Origin: Rhizobium albus
GTDB lineage: Bacteria > Pseudomonadota > Alphaproteobacteria > Rhizobiales > Rhizobiaceae
Reading direction: 5' to 3'
DNA length: 64,000 bases
Assembly: GCA_030160035.1 (NCBI GenBank)
Contig: BSNO01000003.1
Span: 930,001-994,000, forward strand
Shown here: piece after piece, positions 35,041 through 43,967 of the stretch
Position numbering within the stretch: position 1 is the stretch's first letter
Layout of the letters: every line of letters begins with the position of its first letter
The notes under the pieces: model-generated
Seen by the model: only the letters and a program-made list of their open reading frames with translations
The model's database searches: none
What the model was told of the DNA's origin: nothing
Made by a program: the position numbers and the translations under genes

Positions 35041-36301
35041 GGCGGGTTCTCACGATCGACAGGATGCCGGCCACGATGCCGAATGTGAGCAGGCTCACGA
35101 CGAAGATGATCATGCTCCAGAAAGCGCGGCGCGGATACTCCGCACCGTCCGGCAGCGTTGGCGCCAGGAACGGGTCGAGATACATCAACTGCTGCTGGCT
35201 GAGATATTGAAGCTGTTCCAGCGCCGTGATGCTTGCCGTCAGCTGCTGCTCCGCAATCGTCTGTTCCAGGGTCAGCTGCGAGAAGACCGTGGATGTGTCG
35301 GCCAGCGTCGTGCCGCCGCCGTTGGTGCTGGCAATCTGCGAACGCAACTGCGCGATCTGCTGGTCCTTCGCCTCGATTTCGCGCGCAAGCACCCGCATTT
35401 GCGGCGCATCGCGTGAGACATTGTCGCTCACCGCGTTCATGCGGCCTTCGAGCTCGATCTTTTCGCCCATCAGCTGTGTGAGGAGGGCGGACAGCGACGT
35501 GGAGGTTTCTTCCACGGCCAGGATGCCGGACTCGTTCCGCGCCGTCTCAAAGGCCTGCCGCGCCCGGCTGAGGCTTGCCGTCGCACGCTCAACCTGAGCT
35601 CGCGCGGATGCGGTCGCATCGTTCCAGATCCGGTCGTTGAGGTCGTTGATCAGGGCTTCCGAAGCGGCGACGACCTCCTGCACGATTGCCCTTGCATCCT
35701 CGGCACTGAAGGCGCGGACCTGGACTGTTATGATGCCGCTCGACGGGCTGATGCCGACATCGACCATGGATTCCCAATATTCGAGCCGCTCCTCGATCGT
35801 CTCGCCTTCCGGCAGCCGCGCCAGCCAGTCTGCCTGGTCGGAACTATAGCGCCCGATGAAGTCGGCCTCGCGCTCCAGCCGCTCCAGCATTGTGCGGCTG
35901 ATGATGTAGTTGGCGACGATTTGCGTGTCCTGCACGATCTTGGCGGAAGGAATGCCGCTCATATCGCCGAACTGATCTGCCGCCTGCATCGGCTCGGAGG
36001 TGCGTACCGTGAAGCGCGTTTCCGACATATACTGGTCAGACGCGAGCAGACCGTAGTAAAGACCGCTGGCGATGTTCGGCAGGGCAAAAAACAGGGCGAA
36101 GGCTGCGATGAACAGCGCCTTCATGAGCTTGTCGATGCCGCGCGGGCGCAAGCCGACCGAAGCATAAAGCTTGCCGCGCTGCGATGTCGTCAAACGCAGT
36201 TTGCGCGCCACGACCGCCAGCGCCGTCGTCGCCTGCTTGTTGCGATCGAGCGCCGACATTGGCTGGCGATCGCCGGTGATCTCGTCGGGCCTGTTGCTCA
36301 T
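35033..36301 (-). CDS. kpsE: capsule export inner-membrane protein, KpsE-type (copy 1)
   Basis: A 422-residue polysaccharide co-polymerase-type protein. One transmembrane segment lies near residue 65 (LFIAAFALFFALPNIASG) and another near the C-terminus (SMIIFVVSLLTFGIVAG). Between them is a large periplasmic region with long coiled coils (ARAQVERATASLSRARQAFE, LAREIEAKDQQIAQLRSQI). The segment SDQYMSETRFTVRTSEP is typical of KpsE-like proteins. It links the ABC transporter to the outer-membrane lipoprotein. KpsT lies upstream, and a second KpsE-like gene lies beyond KpsT. Confidence 0.9.
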   Translation of the reverse strand: MSNRPDEITGDRQPMSALDRNKQATTALAVVARKLRLTTSQRGKLYASVGLRPRGIDKLMKALFIAAFALFFALPNIASGLYYGLLASDQYMSETRFTVRTSEPMQAADQFGDMSGIPSAKIVQDTQIVANYIISRTMLERLEREADFIGRYSSDQADWLARLPEGETIEERLEYWESMVDVGISPSSGIITVQVRAFSAEDARAIVQEVVAASEALINDLNDRIWNDATASARAQVERATASLSRARQAFETARNESGILAVEETSTSLSALLTQLMGEKIELEGRMNAVSDNVSRDAPQMRVLAREIEAKDQQIAQLRSQIASTNGGGTTLADTSTVFSQLTLEQTIAEQQLTASITALEQLQYLSQQQLMYLDPFLAPTLPDGAEYPRRAFWSMIIFVVSLLTFGIVAGILSIVRTRLG

Positions 36302-36317
36302 CGGTCTGCGCCCAGCA

Positions 36318-36980
36318 TCATCGGTTCAGCCTGTAATACGTCTCGATCGCATTCTCGACATCGTCGAAATAGATCGGATGACCATCGACCAGCACGATAC
36401 CGCGCTGGCAGTAGGATTTGACGGTGCTCATCGAATGCGACACGACGATGAGGTCAGCGGTCTCCTGGCGCCGCAGAAAGGCCTTCCGGCACTTTTCCTG
36501 GAACCGCGCATCACCGACCGCCGTGATCTCGTCGATCAGATAACAGTCGAATTCTATGGCCATTGAAAGACCGAAGGCGAGGCGGGCCGACATGCCCGAC
36601 GAATAGGTCTTGATCGGGGCCTTGATGTAGTCGCCGAGCTCGGCGAAATCCTCCACGAACTCCGTCACTTCGCCGACATCCGCGCCATAGGCGCGTGCAA
36701 CGAATTTCAGGTTGTCGCGCCCCGACATCATCGGGTGGAAGCCGCCGGCGAAACCAAGGGGCCAGGACACCCGGACATTGCGCTTGATCTTACCGGAATT
36801 CGGCAGTTCGGAGCCGGAGATCAGCCGCAATGTCGTCGACTTCCCCGCGCCGTTGACGCCGAGGATCGCGTAGGAATAGCCTCGCTCGAACGCAAGCGAG
36901 ACCTTGTCCAGGATCATCTTCTTGCGACCTTCGGTCTTGTAGTACTTGGTGACATTGCGCAGTTCGACCGTCGTTTCCAT
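36318..36980 (-). CDS. kpsT: capsule ABC transporter ATP-binding protein (KpsT)
   Basis: A 220-residue ABC ATPase with the KpsT length. It contains Walker A GVNGAGKST, the region WPLGFAGGFHPMMSGRDNL, the signature YSSGMSARLAF and Walker B YLIDEITAVGD. It powers export of the finished capsule polymer. Its partner permease KpsM is not encoded anywhere in the window. It sits between two KpsE-like genes, 10 and 16 bases from them. Confidence 0.95.
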   Translation of the reverse strand: METTVELRNVTKYYKTEGRKKMILDKVSLAFERGYSYAILGVNGAGKSTTLRLISGSELPNSGKIKRNVRVSWPLGFAGGFHPMMSGRDNLKFVARAYGADVGEVTEFVEDFAELGDYIKAPIKTYSSGMSARLAFGLSMAIEFDCYLIDEITAVGDARFQEKCRKAFLRRQETADLIVVSHSMSTVKSYCQRGIVLVDGHPIYFDDVENAIETYYRLNR

Positions 36981-36990
36981 CCGTCAGCCC

Positions 36991-38268
36991 TCAGGTCCGA
37001 TGGTCTTCGACGGAGGCGATGATGAGGGCAACGATGCCCCAGGCGATCGCGCAACCGAGCAGGATCAGCAGCGGCATGACGAAGCGCTGCGGGTAGCGCG
37101 CATCTTCCGGAACGCTCGGCTCTACGAACACGGTCACGTAGACCGCCTGCCGATCGGCCTCCAGTTCAGCCTGAGCGAGATTGCGCCGTGCAGCTTCGTA
37201 AAGGCCTGAGGCCAGAAGACGCTCCGTTTCATATTCGGCGAACTCGCGCAGATAACGCGACAGGTTGCCGTCTGCGGTGTCGCCTGAGGCCAGTTGCCCA
37301 CGCAGTTCGGCGATCTGCGTATCGAGGGCCTGCTGCGTGCGCTGCAGCTGTCGCACCTGCGGAGCGTCGCTGATGGAATTCTGCGCGAGCACGAACAACC
37401 GGCTATCGACGGTCAGCTTCTCCTGGAGCAGCCCGGTCAGAAGCTGACCGGTCTCTGTTGCCTGTGCTTCGACGCTGAGGATGCTGCGATCGTTCTGGAA
37501 TTCGTTGAGCTGCGCCAGCGCCTGCTCGTAGCGCCCGGCTGTGGACGCGACCTCCTGTTCGGCACGCCTGATATAATCGGCGCGCGCCCGCTCGGAGAGC
37601 TGGTTGACGAGGATTTCGCTCTCTTCGATGATGAGCTGGGCCAGTTCACGGGCATCTTCGGGCGTATGAGCGCGCACGCGCAGCGTGATGATGCCGGATG
37701 GTCCGTCGATGTAAGTGGTGACCTGGTTCGACCAATAATCCAGCAGATCTTCGCGCGTGGCATCGTCGGCAAGGCGCGAGAAGTAGTCGATCTCGTCGCG
37801 CTGAAAGTAGCTGCGCAGATCGACGCGCTCTTCGATGCGACGCAGGATCTCTGTGGAATGGATGAAGCTTGTGACGACATACCCATCCTGCGCCAGGGGG
37901 CTCGTCGTCAAAAGCTGGCCGCTGGCATCGCTGCTGGAACCGGACGCAAGTGAGCGCACCGCGAAGCGCGTCTCGGCCACATACTGGTCGGTGGCCATGG
38001 CGAAATAATAGAAGCACGCGAGGATGAAGGGCAGGGCGACGCACACGAGCAGGCTGATCGTGCTGAGCCGCCAGAAACCGCCGCCGCTCGCCGTTTGCGG
38101 AGCTGCTGTGGTTGTCTCGGCATCGATTTCCTTGACACCGACGGCTGTCCCGCTGGTCGTGCTCGGCATGGTGCCATCGCCTGTGCGCAGGCTGCGGCCG
38201 TCGAGCGCCTCTGCGTCGACCTGAAAGGTCCCGGACTTGTCCTTCTGCGCGGTTTTGGTGGCCGCCAT
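36991..38268 (-). CDS. capsule export inner-membrane protein, KpsE-type (copy 2)
   Basis: A 425-residue paralogue of the other KpsE-like protein. The N-terminal 65 residues are Lys/Thr/Ala-rich and cytosolic, then comes a membrane segment (STISLLVCVALPFILACF), a periplasmic coiled-coil region (SDQYVAETRFAVRS-like start, later RAEQEVASTAGRYEQALAQL) and a second membrane segment (LLILLGCAIAWGIVALI). It contains TDQYVAETRFAVRSLASG, matching its relative. Possibly the two form a mixed complex. Confidence 0.88.
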   Translation of the reverse strand: MAATKTAQKDKSGTFQVDAEALDGRSLRTGDGTMPSTTSGTAVGVKEIDAETTTAAPQTASGGGFWRLSTISLLVCVALPFILACFYYFAMATDQYVAETRFAVRSLASGSSSDASGQLLTTSPLAQDGYVVTSFIHSTEILRRIEERVDLRSYFQRDEIDYFSRLADDATREDLLDYWSNQVTTYIDGPSGIITLRVRAHTPEDARELAQLIIEESEILVNQLSERARADYIRRAEQEVASTAGRYEQALAQLNEFQNDRSILSVEAQATETGQLLTGLLQEKLTVDSRLFVLAQNSISDAPQVRQLQRTQQALDTQIAELRGQLASGDTADGNLSRYLREFAEYETERLLASGLYEAARRNLAQAELEADRQAVYVTVFVEPSVPEDARYPQRFVMPLLILLGCAIAWGIVALIIASVEDHRT

Positions 38269-38301
38269 GGGCAGTTCTCCAGCAGGGCGCTCAAGCCCTG
38301 A

Positions 38302-39357
38302 TCAAAAGTCCGCGGTTCGCTTGTAGCTATCAAGGATCGCCTGGCGTGCGAAATGGTAGACGATTATGTCCTTTTCGAGCAATTTCTCGGCAATCGGCAG
38401 GTCGCGAAGCCGATCGGCAATGGATGCGATCTGCGAAAAATTGCTCGCCTCCGGCAAGGTCGAGGGCTCGACGCCGATCAATTCGGCAATCGGTTCGATA
38501 TAGGTCTCAGGCGCCTCGCGCAATCCGACCACCGCGAAACGTGACAACATGTCGACCGCCGCCGGTACAGCATTAGGACCAAGGGTTTCTTCACCGGATG
38601 ACAATGAGATTTGTCGGGTCAGAGGAGCGTTCAGGATGCGAGAGACAGGATCCGGCATGAATTTCAAAGCTTCTTTAAGCAAAGACGACGAGCCGAGATC
38701 CACATCAGCAAAATGTTCAACCGCGGGGCCGAACGTCATCCGGTCACGATCTCCGAAGATACCTTGCGGCACCGACTTGAACCGTTGCAGCAGGAACAGG
38801 CGCTCAGCCAGTTCCATATAGGGGTCGTTGATGACGGCAATCGCTTGAAAGTCGCGGTCGAGAAATTCAGTGAATGTTTTGATCTGCAAGCGTCCGGCAA
38901 GATAGATCGACGGAACGGCGTTCAGGTGAAACATCTGTTGCACCGTTTCGAGACCAAACCGGTCGACCCCATCAGCGCCATACTGGAAGTGCGGCCTGAT
39001 CGCCTTGTCCATCGCCAGAAAGGGAATCATCTGCGTTTCGACGCGGACCAGCTTCTTTTGGACGAGATCGCTCCTGGGAGCGCGACGATAGATAAGAAGG
39101 CCGGATTTGTGGTCCCATACGGAAAGCTCTGATCTTTGCTGGATGTCCGGCAAGAGCGCCTCATCCACGCGGAACCCGATCATTCCGGTTTCATGCCGAC
39201 CTGCGCGAACGACAGCTTCGCGCATTTCGTTGCATTCCATCTCAATCAAGGTGTCGGGGCCGTCGCGCACAATGATCCGCGGCCGATCTGCGAAGCCGTC
39301 CGGAACGAGATATCCGCTGATCGAGGAGCCCGTGTCTTGTTCGAGATTGAAAAGCAA
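38302..39357 (-). CDS. unknown protein in the capsule operon
   Basis: A 351-residue cytosolic protein without a family match. The N-terminal 100 residues look like beta strands (ISGYLVPDGFADRPRIIVRD, GRHETGMIGFRVDE). Residues 100-350 are mainly helical (LNAVPSIYLAGRLQIKTFTE, DPYMELAERLFLLQRF). No signal peptide or membrane segment was found. It lies 33 bases upstream of the second KpsE-like gene and so is co-expressed with the export machinery. It may be a glycan-modifying or regulatory protein; I cannot assign it. Confidence 0.65.
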   Translation of the reverse strand: MLFNLEQDTGSSISGYLVPDGFADRPRIIVRDGPDTLIEMECNEMREAVVRAGRHETGMIGFRVDEALLPDIQQRSELSVWDHKSGLLIYRRAPRSDLVQKKLVRVETQMIPFLAMDKAIRPHFQYGADGVDRFGLETVQQMFHLNAVPSIYLAGRLQIKTFTEFLDRDFQAIAVINDPYMELAERLFLLQRFKSVPQGIFGDRDRMTFGPAVEHFADVDLGSSSLLKEALKFMPDPVSRILNAPLTRQISLSSGEETLGPNAVPAAVDMLSRFAVVGLREAPETYIEPIAELIGVEPSTLPEASNFSQIASIADRLRDLPIAEKLLEKDIIVYHFARQAILDSYKRTADF

Positions 39358-39384
39358 TGTGTAACTACTCGAGACTAGGAGACA

Positions 39385-40323
39385 TCATGATGTCCTGCGG
39401 GCGAGGAGCGAAAAACAGGGGCCGTAACGGTGGTCCCGCTCTTCGCCCATGACTTCGATGCTCTTAAAGCCAAATGAGGTCAGAAGCATCAGGAGATCGG
39501 TCCGATTCATCCAGTAATGCCGGTCGCGCGGCCCACCGCAAAACGATGCCGTAGCTGATGTTCTCTTGTAGCTTCGTTCATGAAGCCTGACGCGCATATT
39601 GTTGTAGTCGCGCGCCACAACCTTGCCAGAGAATGGTTTTCGCCAACGCTCCCCCTCTTGGGGATCATCTGGAAAGTAATGGGTCCAAAGAAAAACGGCA
39701 TCTGAGCGGGCGGCCAGGAGCTCAAGCAAATCGATGGGATCGGACATGTGATAGAGTACGCCCGAAGCCACGATGAGATCATATCTCTCCGGGCTCTTTT
39801 TCAGCCAGTGCAGAGCGTCCCCAAGGTGGAAGTGCGCAGAACTAATTCTCAAAATCTCCCGGGTGACGAGACAGCGTAAGTAGCACAGCCGATTGGCTTC
39901 TACCGCATCGATCCGCTCCGGGCGTTGCTGGTCCAGCATATATGTGTGCATTCCTTCCAACGGCCCGATTTCCAGTATCCGCTGGCCCGAGAGGGAGCCC
40001 ATCCGCTCCAACATCCATGCGATCCTTGGATCGGCAAAAAGTGCCATTGATCCTGCGGTCAGCTGAAGCTCTTCTGGAAAGCTGCCTGTCCAGCCAGGTA
40101 GAAGATCAATGGCATTCTGATGGGAAGGAAGGCCGGGCTCATACTGATCAAAGACAACATCGCCACGAACACGGCGTGAGAACTTCAGGCCGGATTTGGT
40201 CAGGTGAACCACAGCAACTCCGAATTTTATACCGGCACCGTTGGGCTTTGGCGCTGGGTGACTTCTCTTATCACAAAGACCTGCGCGCTCCAGAAGATGT
40301 TGGACCGCATACCTGGGTCCCAC
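39385..40323 (-). CDS. SAM-dependent methyltransferase
   Basis: A 312-residue class I methyltransferase. The SAM-binding loop ILEIGPLEGMHTYMLD lies near residue 113, followed by the acidic residue in RIDAVEANRL and YDLIVASGVLYHMSDPIDL (post-motif region). The start is a GTG (MGPRYAVQHL) with no clear ribosome site, so it may begin later. It lies in the capsule operon between a sulfotransferase and an unknown gene and probably methylates a capsule sugar; the target is inferred. Confidence 0.82.
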   Translation of the reverse strand: MGPRYAVQHLLERAGLCDKRSHPAPKPNGAGIKFGVAVVHLTKSGLKFSRRVRGDVVFDQYEPGLPSHQNAIDLLPGWTGSFPEELQLTAGSMALFADPRIAWMLERMGSLSGQRILEIGPLEGMHTYMLDQQRPERIDAVEANRLCYLRCLVTREILRISSAHFHLGDALHWLKKSPERYDLIVASGVLYHMSDPIDLLELLAARSDAVFLWTHYFPDDPQEGERWRKPFSGKVVARDYNNMRVRLHERSYKRTSATASFCGGPRDRHYWMNRTDLLMLLTSFGFKSIEVMGEERDHRYGPCFSLLARRTS

Positions 40324-40403
40324 AAGATGTCACGCTGAAAAGCCGGCACTGCGGGATCGATGCGTCGTATGGCGGCTCGCTCGGCAGAGACATCGAGACT
40401 GCT

Positions 40404-41378
40404 TCAGGGTGAACCGCTGGTCGAACGGCTCGTGGATGAGCCGCCTGATTCGGTGCGAAGCCGCGCGAGTTGTGCTTCCGCCTCCTGCAACCTTGCAGCG
40501 ATGCCTCTGGCTTGCAGCCCAACGGCGATGGCAGCGGTGGTGACCGGCGCGAAGCAACCTTCTGAAGCGCGGAGCTTGTCTTCGATATCGGTGAGCGTCC
40601 CGAGGATGTCTGCTTCCTCGACGCCTTTCTCCAATGCCAGAAGTCGTTGATAGCTCACGTTGACCCATTCGGGCAGCACCGATGTCGCCGCGCTCTCAGC
40701 GTGATGGCGCTGATCAGCGGATAGGAATGAGCCAATGCTGTCGTCCGTAGCAGACCCATCCATGCTGACATCGAAACGCTCGGCAATCCGCTGCGCGACG
40801 CCTTCCCAAGCACCCAGCAGACTGTCGAAGGTTGTCACGACCCGAGGGGAATGCCGCGTGAATCGCTCGGCATCTAATACATGGCGAAGCCAGATGATCT
40901 GCCCAAGCGCCGGATGCATCCCGTCGCGCGCTTCGAGGGAAGCCGCGACTTCGGCTGGATGCCGCAGCGGCAGGATCGGCATCGGCTGAATATCAAGCGA
41001 ATCGAGCACTTGTCGCCAGAACGGATAGAGGCGGCAGATACGCGGATCCTTGAGGACTATAGTCCCGGCATCGCCGAATTCCTCGGCAAGGATCGCGCGG
41101 GCCGCGGGCTCAAAAGCGGTCAGCTCGGAAGAGGACAAGAAGCTCGCGTCGATGGCGCGCCAGTCATACCACGTGCTGCCGGTGGCCTTCAGAATGCGAT
41201 CGTTGAGATCGCAGATCGGCTGCGACTCCCAATGGCCGAGCGGATTTCCCGCACCCGCACCAATCAGCGTGCGGGGAAGTTCTGCGCCAACCAGGGCGAG
41301 CACGCGCGTGAGCGCGCTCGTGCCGGAACGGTGCATGCCGAGAACGACAAAGGCGCGACGCCTCAAGCCTCGCACCAT
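40404..41378 (-). CDS. sulfotransferase-family protein
   Basis: A 324-residue protein. The N-terminal FVVLGMHRSGTSALTRVL is the PAPS 5'-phosphosulfate-binding loop of sulfotransferases. VLKDPRICRLYPFW and LPLRHPAEVAASLEARDG match later motifs. The C-terminal ~60 residues are a helical/Ser-rich extension not needed for catalysis. It overlaps the rfbD stop by 16 bases, so it is translationally coupled to rhamnose synthesis. It probably sulfates a capsule sugar; some members of this family have other substrates. Confidence 0.82.
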   Translation of the reverse strand: MVRGLRRRAFVVLGMHRSGTSALTRVLALVGAELPRTLIGAGAGNPLGHWESQPICDLNDRILKATGSTWYDWRAIDASFLSSSELTAFEPAARAILAEEFGDAGTIVLKDPRICRLYPFWRQVLDSLDIQPMPILPLRHPAEVAASLEARDGMHPALGQIIWLRHVLDAERFTRHSPRVVTTFDSLLGAWEGVAQRIAERFDVSMDGSATDDSIGSFLSADQRHHAESAATSVLPEWVNVSYQRLLALEKGVEEADILGTLTDIEDKLRASEGCFAPVTTAAIAVGLQARGIAARLQEAEAQLARLRTESGGSSTSRSTSGSP

Positions 41379-42265
41379 TGATCCACCGTCCGATCCACAT
41401 GGGTGGTCCAGTGCGGCATCTGCAGGGCGAAAGTGCGCTCGATCTTGTCGATGTTCAGTCGCGAATTGGCAGGACGCTTGGCCGGCGTCGGGTAGTCTAC
41501 CGTGGCGATCGGCTTGATCCGGTCGGGGCTTGCCTTGAGAGAGCGGCCATTGGCGCTGGCTCGTTCGATGACGTGGCGCGCAAACCCATGCCAGCTCGTC
41601 TCTCCAGCGGCCACCAGATGGTAGATGCCCGAGATTGAGCGTAGCCGATCCGGATCGAGGCTTGTCGAACCGAGTGCGATCGCCGTCACGTCGGCAATCA
41701 GTTCGGCCGAAGTGGGGGCACCAACCTGATCGGCGACGACGGAGAGTTCCTCGCGATCGGCGGCCAGCCTCAGCATCGTTGCGGCAAAATTCTTGCCCCG
41801 TCGGGCATAGACCCAGGACGTGCGGAAGACCAGGTGAGCAGCACCCGATCGGACAATGGCTTGCTCACCGGCAAGCTTCGTTTGGCCATAGACACCGAGT
41901 GGCCCGGTCAGATCATCCTCGCCATAAAGCCCGTCCTTCGATCCATCGAAAACGTAGTCGGTCGAATAATGGACAAGACAGGCGCCCAAATCTCGGGCTG
42001 TCTCCGCAAGCGCCGCGACGCTGAGATGATTGACCCGATCTGCCGAAGCCTGATCGTCCTCAGCCTTATCGACTGCGGTATAGGCGGTGGCGTTGACGAT
42101 GACCTTCGGCCGTTCGCTCAGCGCCTCGATGGCAGGTCGAACCGCATCGGGATCGTTGAGATCGAGCCGGCTACGATCGAGCACGGCAGAGAGCCCAAGA
42201 GGGGCGAGCGCCCGCTTCAACTCGTAGCCGACCTGCCCATTTCCCCCAATCAACACGACACTCAT
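41363..42265 (-). CDS. rfbD: dTDP-4-dehydrorhamnose reductase
   Basis: A 300-residue SDR-type enzyme of standard length. Family features: GGNGQVGYELKRAL at the N-terminus, NATAYTAVDKAEDD, the catalytic YSTDYVFDGS, YGQTKLAGEQAI with its Tyr and Lys, and FRTSWVYARRGKNF. It makes dTDP-L-rhamnose in the last step of the pathway. Overlaps rfbB by four bases. Confidence 0.96.
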   Translation of the reverse strand: MSVVLIGGNGQVGYELKRALAPLGLSAVLDRSRLDLNDPDAVRPAIEALSERPKVIVNATAYTAVDKAEDDQASADRVNHLSVAALAETARDLGACLVHYSTDYVFDGSKDGLYGEDDLTGPLGVYGQTKLAGEQAIVRSGAAHLVFRTSWVYARRGKNFAATMLRLAADREELSVVADQVGAPTSAELIADVTAIALGSTSLDPDRLRSISGIYHLVAAGETSWHGFARHVIERASANGRSLKASPDRIKPIATVDYPTPAKRPANSRLNIDKIERTFALQMPHWTTHVDRTVDQWCEA

Positions 42266-43314
42266 GCGTATTGCTTCTCCAGCCAGTTTTTGTAGGCGCC
42301 GGATGTGACGCGGTCGACCCAGCCGTGGTTTCCGAGGTACCAGTCGACGGTGCGGGCAATGCCGGTGTCGAAGGTCTCGGCGGGCTGCCAGCTGAGTTCG
42401 GTCGCGATCTTGGTGGCGTCGATGGCGTAGCGCTTGTCGTGGCCTGGCCGGTCGCGGACATGGGTGATCTGGCTGGCGTAGCTTTGGCCGTCGGCGCGCG
42501 GGTGGCGCTCGTCGAGAAGCGCGCAGATGGTGCGCACCACCTCGATGTTGGTCTTCTCGTTGAAGCCGCCGATATTATATTTTTCGCCGAGCCGTCCGGC
42601 TTCGAGCACGCGGCGGATTGCCGAACAGTGGTCGCCGACATAGAGCCAGTCGCGGATCTGCGTGCCGTCGCCATAAACGGGCAGGGGCTCACCTTTAAGC
42701 GCCCGGTGGATGACGAGCGGGATCAGTTTCTCGGGGAAGTGATAGGGTCCGTAATTGTTGGAGCAGTTGGTGATGATCACCGGCAGCCCGTAGGTGTGGT
42801 GATAGGCACGGGCAAAATGATCCGCCGCCGCCTTGGAGGCCGAATAGGGGCTGTTCGGCTCGTAGGTGTTGGTCTCCGAAAACGCCGGCGCATCGGGGTC
42901 GAGCGAGCCGTAGACCTCGTCGGTCGAGACATGGATGAAGCGGCGGCCTTCGGCTGCAGCGTTCGGTCCCCAGGCATGACGGGCGGCTTCGAGCAGGCGG
43001 AAGGTGCCGGTGACATTGGTGTCGAGAAAGGCTTCCGGGCCATGGATCGAGCGATCCACATGGCTCTCGGCGGCAAAATGGACGACGGCGCGGATATCGT
43101 CGGAGGCGAAGATACTCTTCAGCGCATCGGCGTCGCAGATATCGGCCTGGACGAAGCGGTGGGCGGGATTACCTTCAAGCGATGCCAGATTGTCCATGTT
43201 GCCGGCATAGGTGAGCTTGTCGAGATTGATGACGGGCTCGTCGCTGGTCTTCAGCCAGTCGAGGACGAAATTGCTGCCGATGAAACCGGCGCCGCCGGTG
43301 ACGAGAATGGTCAT
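42262..43314 (-). CDS. rfbB: dTDP-glucose 4,6-dehydratase
   Basis: A 350-residue enzyme of standard length. It has the NAD-binding GGAGFIGSNFVLDWL, FAAESHVDRSIHGPE, the catalytic STDEVYG segment, YSASKAAADHFARAY (Tyr and Lys) and ITNCSNNYGPYHFPEKLIP. It catalyses the second step of dTDP-L-rhamnose synthesis. Confidence 0.97.
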   Translation of the reverse strand: MTILVTGGAGFIGSNFVLDWLKTSDEPVINLDKLTYAGNMDNLASLEGNPAHRFVQADICDADALKSIFASDDIRAVVHFAAESHVDRSIHGPEAFLDTNVTGTFRLLEAARHAWGPNAAAEGRRFIHVSTDEVYGSLDPDAPAFSETNTYEPNSPYSASKAAADHFARAYHHTYGLPVIITNCSNNYGPYHFPEKLIPLVIHRALKGEPLPVYGDGTQIRDWLYVGDHCSAIRRVLEAGRLGEKYNIGGFNEKTNIEVVRTICALLDERHPRADGQSYASQITHVRDRPGHDKRYAIDATKIATELSWQPAETFDTGIARTVDWYLGNHGWVDRVTSGAYKNWLEKQYA

Positions 43315-43375
43315 TTAAAAAGCTGTCCTGTCGTCTCTCGAACCCAACCGATGGAGAAGGGCCGCCTGCCGTCAA

Positions 43376-43927
43376 TCAGTCAAAATGCTTCGCATCCTTC
43401 AGAGGCGGAGCTTTGCCATCCTTCTCCGACACCTGGATGACGCCCGGATCGATATGCCAGTCGATGCCGAGCTCCGGATCATTCCAAGCGATCGCACCTT
43501 CGCACTCCGGCGCATAGGTGTCGGTCGTCTTGTAGAGAAACTCGGCATGGTCGGAAAGTGTGACGAAACCATGGGCAAAGCCCGCCGGGATCCACAGCTG
43601 CCGCTTGTTCTCGGCCGAAAGCACCGCACCAACATGCTGGCCGAAGGTCGGGGAGGAGCGGCGGATATCGACGGCGACGTCATAGACTTCACCGGATACG
43701 ACGCGCACGAGCTTGCCCTGCGCATGCGGCGGCAGCTGGTAGTGCAGGCCGCGCAACACACCGCGCGATGAGCGGGAATGGTTGTCCTGGACGAAAGCGA
43801 CGTCCGCTCCGGTGCCCTCACGGAACCGTGCCGCGTTGAAGCTCTCCATGAAGAAGCTGCGCGCGTCACCGAACACCTTCGGCTCGATTAGGAATACGCC
43901 GGAAAGCGCTAATGCCTCAAATTGCAT
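43376..43927 (-). CDS. rfbC: dTDP-4-dehydrorhamnose 3,5-epimerase
   Basis: A 183-residue cupin-type epimerase of standard length. The ATG at 43927 follows AAGGTGTTGGA. Conserved segments are FVQDNHSRSSRGVLRGLHYQ (catalytic His), KLVRVVSGEVYDVAVDIR, WIPAGFAHGF and LYKTTDTYAPE (catalytic Tyr). It catalyses the third step of dTDP-L-rhamnose synthesis and lies between rfbA and rfbB. Confidence 0.96.
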   Translation of the reverse strand: MQFEALALSGVFLIEPKVFGDARSFFMESFNAARFREGTGADVAFVQDNHSRSSRGVLRGLHYQLPPHAQGKLVRVVSGEVYDVAVDIRRSSPTFGQHVGAVLSAENKRQLWIPAGFAHGFVTLSDHAEFLYKTTDTYAPECEGAIAWNDPELGIDWHIDPGVIQVSEKDGKAPPLKDAKHFD

Positions 43928-43967
43928 TCCAACACCTTGCAGTTTCACAGAGTTTTTGACGCAAAAC

